A DNA stretch of 64,000 nucleotides from Paenibacillus xylanexedens (lineage in GTDB: Bacteria; Bacillota; Bacilli; Paenibacillales; Paenibacillaceae), in the NCBI RefSeq assembly GCF_007676705.1, contig NZ_VEBF01000001.1, positions 124,001-188,000 of the forward strand. The letters run 5' to 3'. Positions 1 through 8,921 of the stretch are shown here, piece by piece. The notes below the pieces were generated by a model, which saw only the letters and a program-made list of their open reading frames with translations, was not told the origin of the DNA and made no database searches. Each line of letters opens with the position of its first letter. The stretch's first letter is position 1. A program made the position numbers and the translations under genes.

Positions 1-184
1 CTCCGGAAACTACACGTATGGTCTGAACGGTCTGCTTAACCCTGAAGTGATCGTCTTCTCTGCCAATGACTTTAACACACCGATCGTGCCACAATTAACC
101 TACAGCGCATTTATCAGTACCAACCTGCTCGGAACGGTTCGAGTTGGCCCAGAGAGCTTCGACGGATTTGTCGTTTCGGATTAA
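1..184 (+). CDS. C-terminal end of an unrecognised protein (5' truncated by window edge)
   Basis: An open frame enters from the left edge (codons in register with base 2) and ends at TAA 182-184, giving about 60 residues. The tail contains NPEVIVFSAND and ends in FDGFVVSD. It is rich in small and hydroxyl residues and has no cysteine or membrane segment, so it may be a beta-rich extracellular or spore-surface protein, but I do not recognise a family. A strong hairpin follows the stop and separates it from the convergent gene. That the frame is coding is supported by normal codon use and the terminator just downstream; its function is unknown. Confidence 0.6.
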   Translation, partial: SGNYTYGLNGLLNPEVIVFSANDFNTPIVPQLTYSAFISTNLLGTVRVGPESFDGFVVSD

Positions 185-196
185 AATGAACACTCC

Positions 197-246
197 ACCC
201 CCATACTCTTAATCTGTTTGTTCATATAGATTACGAGTATGGGGGT
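197..246. terminator. Bidirectional terminator between convergent genes
   Basis: Arms ACCCCCATACTC (197-208) and GAGTATGGGGGT (235-246) pair perfectly, and an inner TAATCT/AGATTA pair extends the stem. It sits between the stops of the gene ending at 184 (plus) and the gene ending at 265 (minus). Confidence 0.75.
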
Positions 247-264
247 ATTCCAATTTACATTGAA

Positions 265-1497
265 TCAGTTACCAAAATAAACATCCAGCTTGCCTGTTGG
301 CGGTGTTGTGGCCATCCACACTGCTGCGAGATTATCCGGACTAACTGTAGCTGCAGTAATATAGTCTCCTATCAGCACTGTCGGCGTCGGAGAGTTGCCA
401 TTCGGATTAAAGGATGTGGTTGTGAGTCGACGGTTAGTGAAGCTGGCGCCACCATTAAAGGATTCTGCAACAAAGACATCGAGCAGGAACCCGTCAATTC
501 GATTGGTATAATAAATGACCCGGATCGTCCCTGCAAAGGGTGATACGCTTATCGACGGGAAAAAATTCTGTGTACCCGGGGGCGCGCCTGTAATACTGAT
601 AGGATCTGACCACAAGAGCCCATCAGGAGATTCACTGAGTAATACATCGGTATATCCAGCTCGCGCATCATTCCATACGGCATACACGGTTCCACTGTTA
701 GGTCCAACGGAAATATCTGCTCCCAGACTTAGGTTGGTCTGCACTCGAAAAGCATAATTCGGCACAGGTAAAGGCGAAGGTGCCGGTACTACGGATGAAA
801 TAAACGTTGCCTGTCTTTCAAGAAGAGGTTGATAGGTAATGCCCCCATCGTACGAAATACGTAATAATGCGGATGGACTGGCAGGACCCGTAATGATATA
901 TCCCGCATAGACTTGACCTGAGAATCCAACAGCCAGTGCAGCCCGATCGTGTATTCCTCGGGGATTCGACTGTCGATCAGGCGGCTCCCAGGAGATCCCC
1001 TGGTTGAGCGACCTTTGCGTAAAGATCGCGGAAGAAGTTGTCGCGAGCGGCGTATATCCGACATATGCATTGCCACGATAGGGGCTACCTGGAGAACGGT
1101 CAACGGCTATGTAAGGCTCATCATTATGAACAATTGTACCGAACCCCGCCTGGACGATAACCGGTGGCTGCCACGTTAGTCCATCATCAAATGAAGTATA
1201 ACTCGCAATCGTCCCATCATTGAACCCGTTAAACAAATGCACGGTAACGATAAACGTATTCGGAAACGTATAGTCTATCGTAGGCGCCTCTGCTCCTGCA
1301 TACCCTGCCGGTTGAGGAAGTACCGTGGTGGACCAGGTACTTCCTCCATTAATGGAACGATAAAAACCAGTCAATGTTGGCCCGGTACTGGTATCCACAG
1401 CTACCACGCACATGATATTCGGGTTCAGCGTATTAACTGCAATTGAAGGTTCAAATTGACTGCCTGCCAAAGCCCCGGTAATATTCACAACTACCAT
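265..1497 (-). CDS. Asp-box (BNR repeat) beta-propeller protein, sialidase-like fold
   Basis: The 410-residue product carries six Asp-box motifs (S-x-D/N-x-G-x-T-W pattern) near residues 48 (SINGGSTW), 102 (SFDDGLTW), 163 (SLNQGISW), 215 (SYDGGITY), 290 (SPDGLLW) and 346 (SFNGGASF). Their spacing suggests a six-bladed propeller as in sialidases and BNR proteins. The FRIP and arginine-triad signature of true sialidases is not evident, so enzyme activity is unproven and a structural or glycan-binding role is equally possible. There is no N-terminal signal peptide: the protein starts MVVVNITG and soon reaches PSIAVNTLNPN, a common first blade in such proteins. ATG at 1497 is preceded by GAGGTGAG. 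It follows the small gene at 1516-1884 after only 18 bases, so the two are probably co-transcribed. Confidence 0.85.
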   Translation of the reverse strand: MVVVNITGALAGSQFEPSIAVNTLNPNIMCVVAVDTSTGPTLTGFYRSINGGSTWSTTVLPQPAGYAGAEAPTIDYTFPNTFIVTVHLFNGFNDGTIASYTSFDDGLTWQPPVIVQAGFGTIVHNDEPYIAVDRSPGSPYRGNAYVGYTPLATTSSAIFTQRSLNQGISWEPPDRQSNPRGIHDRAALAVGFSGQVYAGYIITGPASPSALLRISYDGGITYQPLLERQATFISSVVPAPSPLPVPNYAFRVQTNLSLGADISVGPNSGTVYAVWNDARAGYTDVLLSESPDGLLWSDPISITGAPPGTQNFFPSISVSPFAGTIRVIYYTNRIDGFLLDVFVAESFNGGASFTNRRLTTTSFNPNGNSPTPTVLIGDYITAATVSPDNLAAVWMATTPPTGKLDVYFGN

Positions 1498-1515
1498 CTG
1501 CTCACCTCAATTCCT

Positions 1516-1884
1516 TTAAGGGATATTTGTGAATCGATCAATTAATGTCATCTCCGATTGAAGCACACGCTGGATGATCTGACCTGTAGAGTTAACACCA
1601 TATACATGAATGACCGTACTTGTAGCACTAAAATAATCGCTTTGCACCTCGTAAAAAGCAGCATTAATCAATGGATAGATTAAGGTTCGGGTCGCTTGAG
1701 GAAGTAATTCAAACAGATCATGACCTATAGGTATACGCGCAGTTTGAGTGGTGTCCCATCTGAAAATTTCCAGCTCAATACTGACTGGAGCATTAAGGGA
1801 ATCATTAATGCACGTCACAATGAGTTGAGTGGATTGGGTCCCACCCGAGGTTGGATTGTAAATTAAACCCGTAGAGTTTGGCAA
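1516..1884 (-). CDS. Small hypothetical protein, partner of the Asp-box protein
   Basis: A protein of about 122 residues with no recognised domain. It is rich in Thr, Ile and Asn (NPTSGGTQSTQ, IRWD-type strand patterns), with no signal peptide or membrane segment, and looks beta-rich. The start is decided by the ribosome binding site: GGAAGGAG abuts a GTG at 1893 with no spacing, whereas the in-frame TTG at 1884 lies 8 bases after AAGGAG, so TTG is preferred. It is the first gene of a likely two-gene operon with the Asp-box protein. A surface or spore-coat role is possible, but nothing in the sequence proves it. Confidence 0.6.
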   Translation of the reverse strand: MPNSTGLIYNPTSGGTQSTQLIVTCINDSLNAPVSIELEIFRWDTTQTARIPIGHDLFELLPQATRTLIYPLINAAFYEVQSDYFSATSTVIHVYGVNSTGQIIQRVLQSEMTLIDRFTNIP

Positions 1885-2057
1885 AAAGCACACTCCTTCC
1901 GCAATATATAGTAAAGTATATTCGTTTTTCTGCTACCGTTATGACTAGGAACTCATTTCAATATTGGAACTACTTGAAAATTTTGTTATGCTAGATTACT
2001 AGATTACTGTTCATAACAGAATTTTACTATTATGTACGAAGTTGGAGGAAACAAGCG

Positions 2058-3332
2058 ATGCTTATTAAACGAGCAGGAAAAATTGCTGCGGTTACTGTAA
2101 TTGCTCTCTCTATTCTTGGAAGCACCCACAATATTGGTGGAGCCTATGCTGCTCCCGCCATAACAGTACACTTGGATGACGTTCCCCTGAAGTTTGATGC
2201 AGCTCCAAGAGTTGATAAAGGTGTCACTTATGTTCCATTTCGAACGGTTGGACAAGCCCTTGGTATCGATATTATCTGGAACAGCAAATCACAAACTGTA
2301 AAAGCGACGAACACGGTGAAAGGACAAACTACCGAGGTACTATTACAAGTTGGCAGCACCACAGCAACCGTCAATGGGAAAAAAGTTACACTTGCTGCAG
2401 CACCCGTTCAGCGAGAAGGGCGCGTGCTCATTCCACTTAGTTCTTTTAGTAATCAATTTGGCGTAAGTGCAAGCTGGAATCAGGCTACCAAAACGGTCTC
2501 TCTTGTCTCACCACAACGCGAGATGCACCTGAGAGCCTTCTATGCATTGCAATCCTTTCAAGAAAAGGATCTTATTCCTTCCATGAATTCCGTAGCCTTT
2601 GGCTGGAGCCGCATTGATCGTGAAGGTCAGTTTACGCTCCAGGGGGATGAGTACCGTCTCCCTGCTGCTGCGGGTGATATTACGCCTCAGTCCATCGTTG
2701 CTGACGCAGCGGATCAGCAGATCCAGCCACAGCTCATGGTGTATGCGTTGGACGGAAACGGCGAACTGACCAAAGTGCTGAGTGACAGCACCCTGCGGCA
2801 GAAATCGATTGAAGGTATAACTGGTGCGGTAGCAGAGCATGGTTTTGGCGGAGTTGTTCTGGATTTTGAAGGACTTGGCTTTAAACTGGATGCGGTAGAA
2901 CAACAGAAGCTGCTCAATGCTTACGTGAAGCAATTAAAGAGCTCCTTGCCCCAAGACACAGCTTTATCACTGGCGGTACCGCCGCTGAACAGTGCTTATA
3001 AAGGGTATGATTACAAAACACTTGCCTCCATCGCAGATGATCTGATCATTATGGCCTATCAGTATAATCCCGTTGGCACCAAATCTCAGGTACCCGAACC
3101 AAATAGCCTTGTTGATCAGGCGATTCAGCTAGCTCTTCAAGCTGGTGTCCCGAAAAATAAGTTGCTGCTTGGTATCAGTCTAAGCAGTGAAACACCCTCC
3201 TCCGTTGATGATAAGCTAGGTCTCGCCAAACGTTATGACCTCAAAGGAGCCGCCTTCTGGCGCCTGGGTCTGTTCCGTTCTTACAATACGAAGATGGAAG
3301 ATGCCGTGAACGCTTCTGTCATTAAAGAATAG
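2058..3332 (+). CDS. Secreted protein: copper-amine-oxidase-like N domain plus GH18-like domain
   Basis: The 424-residue protein has a signal peptide (residues 1-32, ending AYA-AP), then a copper amine oxidase N-terminal-like region (about 35-150; the GVTYVPFRTVGQALG and VLIPLSSFSNQFG repeats typical of Paenibacillus secreted proteins), then a TIM-barrel region (about 155-415) resembling the GH18 module of spore germination YaaH-type proteins. The catalytic strand reads GGVVLDFEG, giving D269 and E271 of the DxxDxDxE motif, but the first Asp is Gly. Late motifs such as IADDLIIMAYQYNP and GAAFWRLG fit GH18. The N domain probably targets the cell wall. ATG 2058 follows GGAGGAA. A wall-active glycosidase role is inferred; the incomplete motif leaves activity open. 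Confidence 0.85.
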   Translation: MLIKRAGKIAAVTVIALSILGSTHNIGGAYAAPAITVHLDDVPLKFDAAPRVDKGVTYVPFRTVGQALGIDIIWNSKSQTVKATNTVKGQTTEVLLQVGSTTATVNGKKVTLAAAPVQREGRVLIPLSSFSNQFGVSASWNQATKTVSLVSPQREMHLRAFYALQSFQEKDLIPSMNSVAFGWSRIDREGQFTLQGDEYRLPAAAGDITPQSIVADAADQQIQPQLMVYALDGNGELTKVLSDSTLRQKSIEGITGAVAEHGFGGVVLDFEGLGFKLDAVEQQKLLNAYVKQLKSSLPQDTALSLAVPPLNSAYKGYDYKTLASIADDLIIMAYQYNPVGTKSQVPEPNSLVDQAIQLALQAGVPKNKLLLGISLSSETPSSVDDKLGLAKRYDLKGAAFWRLGLFRSYNTKMEDAVNASVIKE

Positions 3333-3364
3333 TCATCTTCGAGTGATGCAGTACACTTAAGTAA

Positions 3365-3407
3365 AAGAAGGACCATGCCTCTGATTATCAGAGGCATGGT
3401 CCTTCTT
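3365..3407. terminator. Long perfect hairpin terminator
   Basis: Arms 3365-3384 and 3388-3407 form a 20-bp perfect stem with a TTA loop (core GGACCATGCCTCTGA), with A-rich and T-rich flanks. It follows the GH18 gene. Confidence 0.85.
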
Positions 3408-3533
3408 CTCTTCCTGCTGATATGTCCATAACGCATCCCCCTCCCCTTTCGTGCATATTCCGTCCAGATATTCACAGTTAAAGATATCCTTTACTTATAA
3501 GATGGGATATATACGCAAAATAATAAACAGCAA

Positions 3534-3560
3534 AAGAGCCGCCCACTCTGGACGCCCCTT
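3534..3560 (-). terminator. Terminator of the sugar ABC transporter operon
   Basis: On the minus strand, AAGGGGCGTCC, loop AGAGT, GGGCGGCTCTT then TTTT. The stem has one mismatch and two wobble pairs. It lies just beyond the stop of the permease at 3581. Confidence 0.6.
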
Positions 3561-3580
3561 ATTATATAGAAGCTATTCAA

Positions 3581-4462
3581 CTACCCTTTCACTGCTCCCA
3601 GGGCAACACTTCCGATAATCTGTTTGGAAAACACGGAGAATACAATAATAATAGGCAAGATGGAGATCGCAACACCCAAATACAAGAGTCCATAATCCAT
3701 CCCATAGTATCCTTGCACTAGCGCAACCAGTACCGGAAGTGGGTATTTATCCAGAGAGAAAAATAGAACGAGCGGTGTAAGAAAATTATTCCACGAACCG
3801 ATAAACGTGAATATGCCGAGGGCCGAGATCGCCGGCCCAAGAATGGGCAGTACAATTTGATTGAACGTTCTGAACTCGCCAGCACTGTCCACCCGCGCAG
3901 ATTCAATAATCTCATCCGGGATGCTGCTCTCCATGAACTGCTTGATAAAGAATACATTAAAGGCGTTAGCTGCAGCAGGCAAAATAATCGCGGCATAACT
4001 GTCCAGAAGCCCCAACATACTGAATAGTCGATATACACCAATCAAGGCCAGTTGGCCCGGTACCATCATGGTTGCTAATAGAAACAGAAACAACCAGTTC
4101 CGCCCTTTGAATTTAAATTTGGCAAAACCATATGCCGTCAAAGCACCAATATATAGAGATAGCACGGTCGATGTTCCAGCAATGAAAATACTATTGGCAA
4201 ACCCACGCCAAATGTTGATTTTCGATACCATATTCATATAATTATCGACTAAAAATGATCCGGGAAGAAAGGTGAACGTTGAAGCAATCGTTGCATTGTT
4301 ATGTGTTGAATAGATAAGCATCAGATAAAATGGAATAATGCAGAGCACGGCAAGACCTGTCAGCAACAGATAGATGATGATCTTGCCTGCCGTCAGCCCC
4401 CTTGTATTGGCATATTGCTGAATCGCCGCATTTGGTTGTTCAACTGATTTTGCAGTTTGCAT
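3581..4462 (-). CDS. Carbohydrate ABC transporter permease, MalG/AraQ type
   Basis: An inner-membrane permease of about 293 residues with six predicted membrane helices and the EAA coupling loop near the C-terminal half (ESARVDSAGEFRTFNQIVLP). It should form a heterodimer with the MalF-type permease encoded just upstream and dock with a sugar-import ATPase. No ATPase gene is in this cluster, so a shared MsmX-type ATPase elsewhere is likely. The frame could begin at 4549, but the ATG at 4462 (MQTAKSVEQ) has GGGGAG 6 bases upstream and avoids a long overlap with the previous gene, so it is chosen. Confidence 0.9.
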   Translation of the reverse strand: MQTAKSVEQPNAAIQQYANTRGLTAGKIIIYLLLTGLAVLCIIPFYLMLIYSTHNNATIASTFTFLPGSFLVDNYMNMVSKINIWRGFANSIFIAGTSTVLSLYIGALTAYGFAKFKFKGRNWLFLFLLATMMVPGQLALIGVYRLFSMLGLLDSYAAIILPAAANAFNVFFIKQFMESSIPDEIIESARVDSAGEFRTFNQIVLPILGPAISALGIFTFIGSWNNFLTPLVLFFSLDKYPLPVLVALVQGYYGMDYGLLYLGVAISILPIIIVFSVFSKQIIGSVALGAVKG

Positions 4463-4476
4463 AAGAACTCCCCTCC

Positions 4477-5367
4477 CTATGAACGGCTCTTCCGCTTGGT
4501 CATGATGAAGGATGCAACGGACAACAATATGATGATAATAAACAGGCAAAATGCTATGGCAGCGCCGTAACCAAATCGTGTGCTCTGAAATGCTACATTA
4601 TAGAGATACATAATGCTCGTCATGGCTGCTCGGTCAGGACCGCCATTGCCATTGGTTAGTGTGAATGGCTGATCGAAAATCTGGATGCCACCAATAATCG
4701 ATGTAATCATCTGAAACAGAATAATTGGACGGAGCATCGGCACGATGATATGGATGAAAATATGTTTCTTTTTCGCGCCATCCATCTGGGCAGCTTCCAG
4801 CAATGAAGGATCAATGCCCTGAAGACCTGCAAGGTAGATGACCATGGAATAACCGAAGTACTGGAAAAACAAGATGGAGGACACAATCAACCGCATAAAC
4901 CACGGGTCGTTTTTCCAATTAATTGGATCTTGAATAATCCCCATCTGCATCAAAAAATGATTCAGTCCCCCGGACTGCCAGTCAAAGATCAGGCTGACAA
5001 GCAACCCGAGTGATGCAGCCGTAACGATATTCGGGAAAAAGTATACAGCTCTGAAAAAGTCCCTGCCTTTGAGCAGCTTGTCGTTCAGAATAAAAGCTAA
5101 CACAAGTGAGATCGTCAACTGCGGAACCACGGAGACTCCCCAGATAAATAACGTATTAAACAAGGTTTTGTAGAATAACGGATCTTGTAGTACAGCCACA
5201 TAGTTACCAATCCCTACAAAGTCAGGGGTCGTAATTCCATCAAAGTTGGTGAAACTGATATAGAGCGAATACAAAATGGGATAAAGTCCGAAAATGGTAA
5301 AAATAATAAAAAACGGAGCAATGAAGTAGTAGCCGTAATGGTCCTTTCGAATCGTTTTGGCAAACAT
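4477..5367 (-). CDS. Carbohydrate ABC transporter permease, MalF/UgpA type
   Basis: A 296-residue permease with six hydrophobic segments and the EAA loop EAAQMDGAKKKHIFIHIIVP, characteristic of binding-protein-dependent sugar importers. It lies between the solute-binding lipoprotein (54 bases upstream) and the MalG-type permease (its ATG 14 bases downstream), the standard order of these operons. The substrate cannot be read from the sequence; no glycoside hydrolase or catabolic enzyme is linked. Confidence 0.92.
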   Translation of the reverse strand: MFAKTIRKDHYGYYFIAPFFIIFTIFGLYPILYSLYISFTNFDGITTPDFVGIGNYVAVLQDPLFYKTLFNTLFIWGVSVVPQLTISLVLAFILNDKLLKGRDFFRAVYFFPNIVTAASLGLLVSLIFDWQSGGLNHFLMQMGIIQDPINWKNDPWFMRLIVSSILFFQYFGYSMVIYLAGLQGIDPSLLEAAQMDGAKKKHIFIHIIVPMLRPIILFQMITSIIGGIQIFDQPFTLTNGNGGPDRAAMTSIMYLYNVAFQSTRFGYGAAIAFCLFIIIILLSVASFIMTKRKSRS

Positions 5368-5421
5368 ATTCTGTCCCCCCAGTTATCATTGGATGTCTAC
5401 AACTCTTCGCTTGCTTCTAAG

Positions 5422-6687
5422 CTACTCCACTTCCAGCTCCGGAAATCTCAAGGCGACATCACGTTTGATTCGCTTCACTGCTTCATCTTTGGTCTGAATG
5501 TCCTGATTGAGATACAACTGAAGTACATTTTTGTAGATATCATTGTTAATCGTTGCATCATATTTGGTGCGCTCATATACAGGAACCCGCTTTGCGGCCT
5601 CTGAGAAAAACTCAAAATGCTTCTGCCCTCCCAAATAAGGCGATGAGAGCGATGGCGCAAGTTCATCATTCACAACCATGTTGCTTGTAAAATAATCCTG
5701 CTCTTTCGCTAACTCGGACAGAAAGTCGTGGTCAAAATTATAGAACTCAATAAACTTCCAGGCCAGATCCTTTTTCTCACTTTTACTGTACATCGCGATA
5801 TAAGTTCCACCTGCACTAAAGGCTGACGGTCCCTGGGCCAAGCCCCACATGCCTTCGGTATCCGGAGCGTTCGCCTTGAACGTATATTGCAAGCCCCAGG
5901 TTGCCCCCGGATAGAACATGACCTCTCCTTTTTGCATGGATGCAGCGTAACCGGCACTTCCATCTTCATACTCGGCAAGTACATGTCGCTCACGTGCTTC
6001 ACGCACCAGATCCAGCACCTCCATATAGGTTGGATCGATGACGAGCTTGCCATCCTTCACCCAGGGTATACCGTCATATGAGTTCGATATGGCGTTCCAG
6101 TTCGCCAATGCATGTACTTTATTGCCACTACTTTGCTGAACCTGTTCACCAATCTCGAAGATCTTCTCCCAAGTATCGATCTGTGAACCCACCTTCTCAG
6201 GATCATCGGTACCCAGATATTTCTTCGCCAGATCCCGACGATAATAGATGCCCCCAGGTGTTCCTTGATAACCTATAGCTCTGACATTCCCCTCACTGTC
6301 CTTTTCATTGGCCTGCACAAAAGCATATTGTTGTTGAATTAGATCATTGGCGTTATACGGCGAAGCCGATAAATTCTCCAGATATGGAACGTCAATCAGT
6401 TCTCGAATATTGGCATTTTCAATCATAAATACATCTGGAGCTTTGGAGGTCGTCTGGAGTGCAGATTTAAGCTTGGTGATATAGAAGTTGCCGGGGATGT
6501 TGACAAAGTTCACTTTGATGTCCGGATATTTCTGCTCGAATTTCTCGATGGCGTACTCTGCTTCATCCGTAAAACTCCACACGGTAATTTCCTGCTGCTT
6601 GGTTGGGTTGGACGGACTGAGCTGACAACCCGTTAACAACATGGCTACACATACGAACACAATAGTTGGCTTAAACCACTTCTTCAT
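5422..6687 (-). CDS. Extracellular sugar-binding lipoprotein (family 1 solute-binding protein)
   Basis: The 421-residue protein begins MKKWFKPTIVFVCVAML and has the lipobox LLTGC (Cys near 21), so it should be lipid-anchored outside the membrane. The mature part has family 1 features such as ITVWSFTDEAEYAIEKFEQKYP, PGNFYITKLKSALQ and GEVMFYPGATW. It is the first gene of the transporter operon and delivers an unknown sugar to the two permeases. A cre-like box lies directly upstream of its ribosome binding site, suggesting catabolite control. Confidence 0.93.
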   Translation of the reverse strand: MKKWFKPTIVFVCVAMLLTGCQLSPSNPTKQQEITVWSFTDEAEYAIEKFEQKYPDIKVNFVNIPGNFYITKLKSALQTTSKAPDVFMIENANIRELIDVPYLENLSASPYNANDLIQQQYAFVQANEKDSEGNVRAIGYQGTPGGIYYRRDLAKKYLGTDDPEKVGSQIDTWEKIFEIGEQVQQSSGNKVHALANWNAISNSYDGIPWVKDGKLVIDPTYMEVLDLVREARERHVLAEYEDGSAGYAASMQKGEVMFYPGATWGLQYTFKANAPDTEGMWGLAQGPSAFSAGGTYIAMYSKSEKKDLAWKFIEFYNFDHDFLSELAKEQDYFTSNMVVNDELAPSLSSPYLGGQKHFEFFSEAAKRVPVYERTKYDATINNDIYKNVLQLYLNQDIQTKDEAVKRIKRDVALRFPELEVE

Positions 6688-6705
6688 AGGCCCCCTCCTT
6701 CTAAA

Positions 6706-6719
6706 AGGAAACGCTTACA
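6706..6719 (-). promoter_or_regulatory. Candidate cre (CcpA/LacI-type) operator
   Basis: TGTAAGCGTTTCCT on the minus strand matches 12 of 14 positions of the CcpA cre consensus TGWNANCGNTNWCA. It lies about 20 bases upstream of the binding-protein start, where CcpA or the nearby LacI-family protein could block transcription. Assignment is by motif only. Confidence 0.55.
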
Positions 6720-6772
6720 TTTTATTAGAGTATATTGATTTCGGAGAGGGCTTTCTCCACAAATATTGTGCA

Positions 6773-7654
6773 TTACCCTTCATATTTTGTGATATTCGTA
6801 CGGTGCTTCTTGCGAAATTCGGAGGGTGTGCAGTCATTATATTTTTTGAAAAGTCGATTATAGGAGTTCACATTGTTGAACCCATGGCCGATCGCTATAT
6901 CCAAAATGGAATCCTGACGGAACAATAACGCCCACTCGGATTTGATAATTCGAAAATGATTCAAATATTCCATCAGTGTCACTCCTTTGATCTCTTTGAA
7001 TAACTTGCAGACATGGAACTTGCTGAATTTAATATGTTCCGCCACCTGTTCCAGCTTGATCGGTTCAGCATAATGCTCCTCCAGATATTCACAGACCGAT
7101 TCGAGGAATTCAAATTTTTTGGACGAGGTACAAGGCCATCCTGAAGCCGTGAGTTGATCCGTCACTGGGGGCTTTGTACGTAACAAAAGAACCATGAGAT
7201 CATACAACCGGGAAACCATTAACCATCGATATCCGGGCTTTCGATTTTTTTTCTCGGCAATGATGGCATCTATATACTGAACCACGTTGCTGCGACTTCC
7301 CGCATTTGAGGGAATAACGGTTGTTTTGTTGAAAAGTTCGCCGAGATCCTGTATTTCGGCTTCAGTCGTGAAGCTTCCAGTTAACAATTCGAGGCGGAAC
7401 AAGATAATCGTTAAGTGTTCGGTCCCTGGCAAAAAGCAATGTACATCTCCTGGTTTGATCAGCAGCACATCACCTTGCGCCAACTCACGGACATGGTCAT
7501 TCACGCCAATTCGTGCGCTCTTTCCATTAACAACAACCAATTCAACCTCATCATGCCAGTGTGCAGCATAATTAAACTGATCACCTGTATGAATCACCCG
7601 AATGGGAAAACCTTCTTCCATATGGCCTGTCTCCAGAAACGTGGGTACGCCCAT
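6773..7654 (-). CDS. AraC-family transcriptional regulator with cupin sensor domain
   Basis: A 293-residue regulator. The N-terminal half looks like a cupin sugar sensor (YAAHWHDEVELVVVNGKSARIGV, then GDVLLIKPGDVHCFLPG). The C-terminal 100 residues hold two helix-turn-helix motifs (LEQVAEHIKFSKFHVCKLFK and SILDIAIGHGFNNVNSYNRL) ending in TPSEFRKKH, the AraC/XylS signature. It lies directly upstream of the sugar importer operon on the same strand, so it most likely activates that operon in response to its substrate. Confidence 0.9.
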   Translation of the reverse strand: MGVPTFLETGHMEEGFPIRVIHTGDQFNYAAHWHDEVELVVVNGKSARIGVNDHVRELAQGDVLLIKPGDVHCFLPGTEHLTIILFRLELLTGSFTTEAEIQDLGELFNKTTVIPSNAGSRSNVVQYIDAIIAEKKNRKPGYRWLMVSRLYDLMVLLLRTKPPVTDQLTASGWPCTSSKKFEFLESVCEYLEEHYAEPIKLEQVAEHIKFSKFHVCKLFKEIKGVTLMEYLNHFRIIKSEWALLFRQDSILDIAIGHGFNNVNSYNRLFKKYNDCTPSEFRKKHRTNITKYEG

Positions 7655-7765
7655 CTAATCACCCTCCATTTATTTCCTATGCAAGAATCTCTCGTCTTTA
7701 TTATTATGCATAAATCATCTCACTCCTTTCTTTTTGAACATTTAAAATTCTATTGAACGAAAAAA

Positions 7766-7787
7766 CTCCTCAACTCAGGTTGAGGAG
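7766..7787 (-). terminator. Terminator overlapping the end of the LacI-type gene
   Basis: CTCCTCAAC, loop, GTTGAGGAG then a T run on the minus strand. The stem includes the last coding bases and stop of the gene ending at 7770. Confidence 0.8.
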
Positions 7788-8765
7788 CCGAACGGAATCA
7801 CGTTCCACGCATTGGATGTCCAGTGTATATAACGTCTCAACAGACTCTCCATTTAACAGTTGGAAGAGAACATGACCCGCAAGCTGGCCAGCATCCGTCT
7901 TGGGTTGCCGAAAAGTGGTCAGAGGTGGATGCACATACTGCGATGCCGGGATGTTGTCAAAACCAATTACGGATAACTGTTCAGGTACTGCAATCCCATG
8001 TTCTCTGAAGGCTTCCAAACCCCCAAAGGCCATTTCATCATTTGCAAAAAATACAGCGGATGGCAGTTCTCCTTCGAGCAGTTTCTTGGCTGCATGGTAG
8101 CCATCTTGCTTCATGTATTGTCCGCCGATTTTCCATTCCGGGTTCTCTTCTATGCCTGCCTCTGCCATGGCATTGAGATAACCTTGATATCGATGCTGGT
8201 TACATTCCGAATGGGCGGGGCCACTAATATAGGCAATCGTCCGATGCCCTTTATCAATCAGATAACGGGTAGCCAGGTACCCACCTTGCGTATCACTCAT
8301 CAAAACCTTTACAATATGTTGAGCATCCAGATCCCGATCCATAACGACAATCGGAAATCCTGCTTCAGATGCCTCGATGAGCAACTGATCTTCAATATTT
8401 TGAGCGATGACAATAGCTCCATCTATTCTTCTTTCACGAATGTAACGATGGGCTGTCGACTTCTCTCCACCCAAGGAGCTGCACACGATCATATCGTATC
8501 CATGGCTCATCGCGATGGACTGTATTCCATTCACCAAATCGGAGAAATACGGACTGGACATGTCATGGACAATTACACCAATCGTTTGTGTACTCTGCCG
8601 CTTCATTTCAGATGCAGGGCCGTTCTTCACGTAATTGAGTTGGCTTGCTGCTGCGAGCACTCTCTGCCTTGTTGGCTCACTCACACTACCTTTATCGTTG
8701 AGTACGCAAGATACGGTTGAACTGGCTACACCAGCCATCTTGGCGACATCTTTAATCGTTATCAT
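7770..8765 (-). CDS. LacI-family transcriptional repressor
   Basis: A 331-residue protein with the N-terminal LacI helix-turn-helix (ITIKDVAKMAGVASSTVSCV, hinge region NYVKNGPASEMKR) and a periplasmic-binding-like effector domain (IGVIVHDMSSPYFSDLVNGI; VIGFDNIPASQYVHPPLTT). ATG 8765 follows AGGAG at normal spacing. Its position beside the sugar ABC importer and the AraC regulator suggests that it represses the importer or a related sugar gene. The effector is unknown. Confidence 0.92.
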   Translation of the reverse strand: MITIKDVAKMAGVASSTVSCVLNDKGSVSEPTRQRVLAAASQLNYVKNGPASEMKRQSTQTIGVIVHDMSSPYFSDLVNGIQSIAMSHGYDMIVCSSLGGEKSTAHRYIRERRIDGAIVIAQNIEDQLLIEASEAGFPIVVMDRDLDAQHIVKVLMSDTQGGYLATRYLIDKGHRTIAYISGPAHSECNQHRYQGYLNAMAEAGIEENPEWKIGGQYMKQDGYHAAKKLLEGELPSAVFFANDEMAFGGLEAFREHGIAVPEQLSVIGFDNIPASQYVHPPLTTFRQPKTDAGQLAGHVLFQLLNGESVETLYTLDIQCVERDSVRLLNLS

Positions 8766-8921
8766 GATATATACTCCTCAAAGACAGTTTCATCCGTTTA
8801 TTTCAATATGACAATAATACACACGAGATCGTTCACTAGCATTTTATCACGTCAGTCCAGTCATGTCTCTTTCCAGAGCGTCGACTGCGAAAAAACATAT
8901 TAAAGAACCCGAGGTGCCTTC

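Noticed and set aside
1984-2018. TGTTATG/CATAACA inverted repeat upstream of the GH18 gene
   Set aside because: Only 7 bp with a long AT-rich loop; too weak to call an operator.
7998-8720. 240-codon plus-strand open frame
   Set aside because: Antisense to the complete LacI-family gene; Cys/His-rich chance translation.
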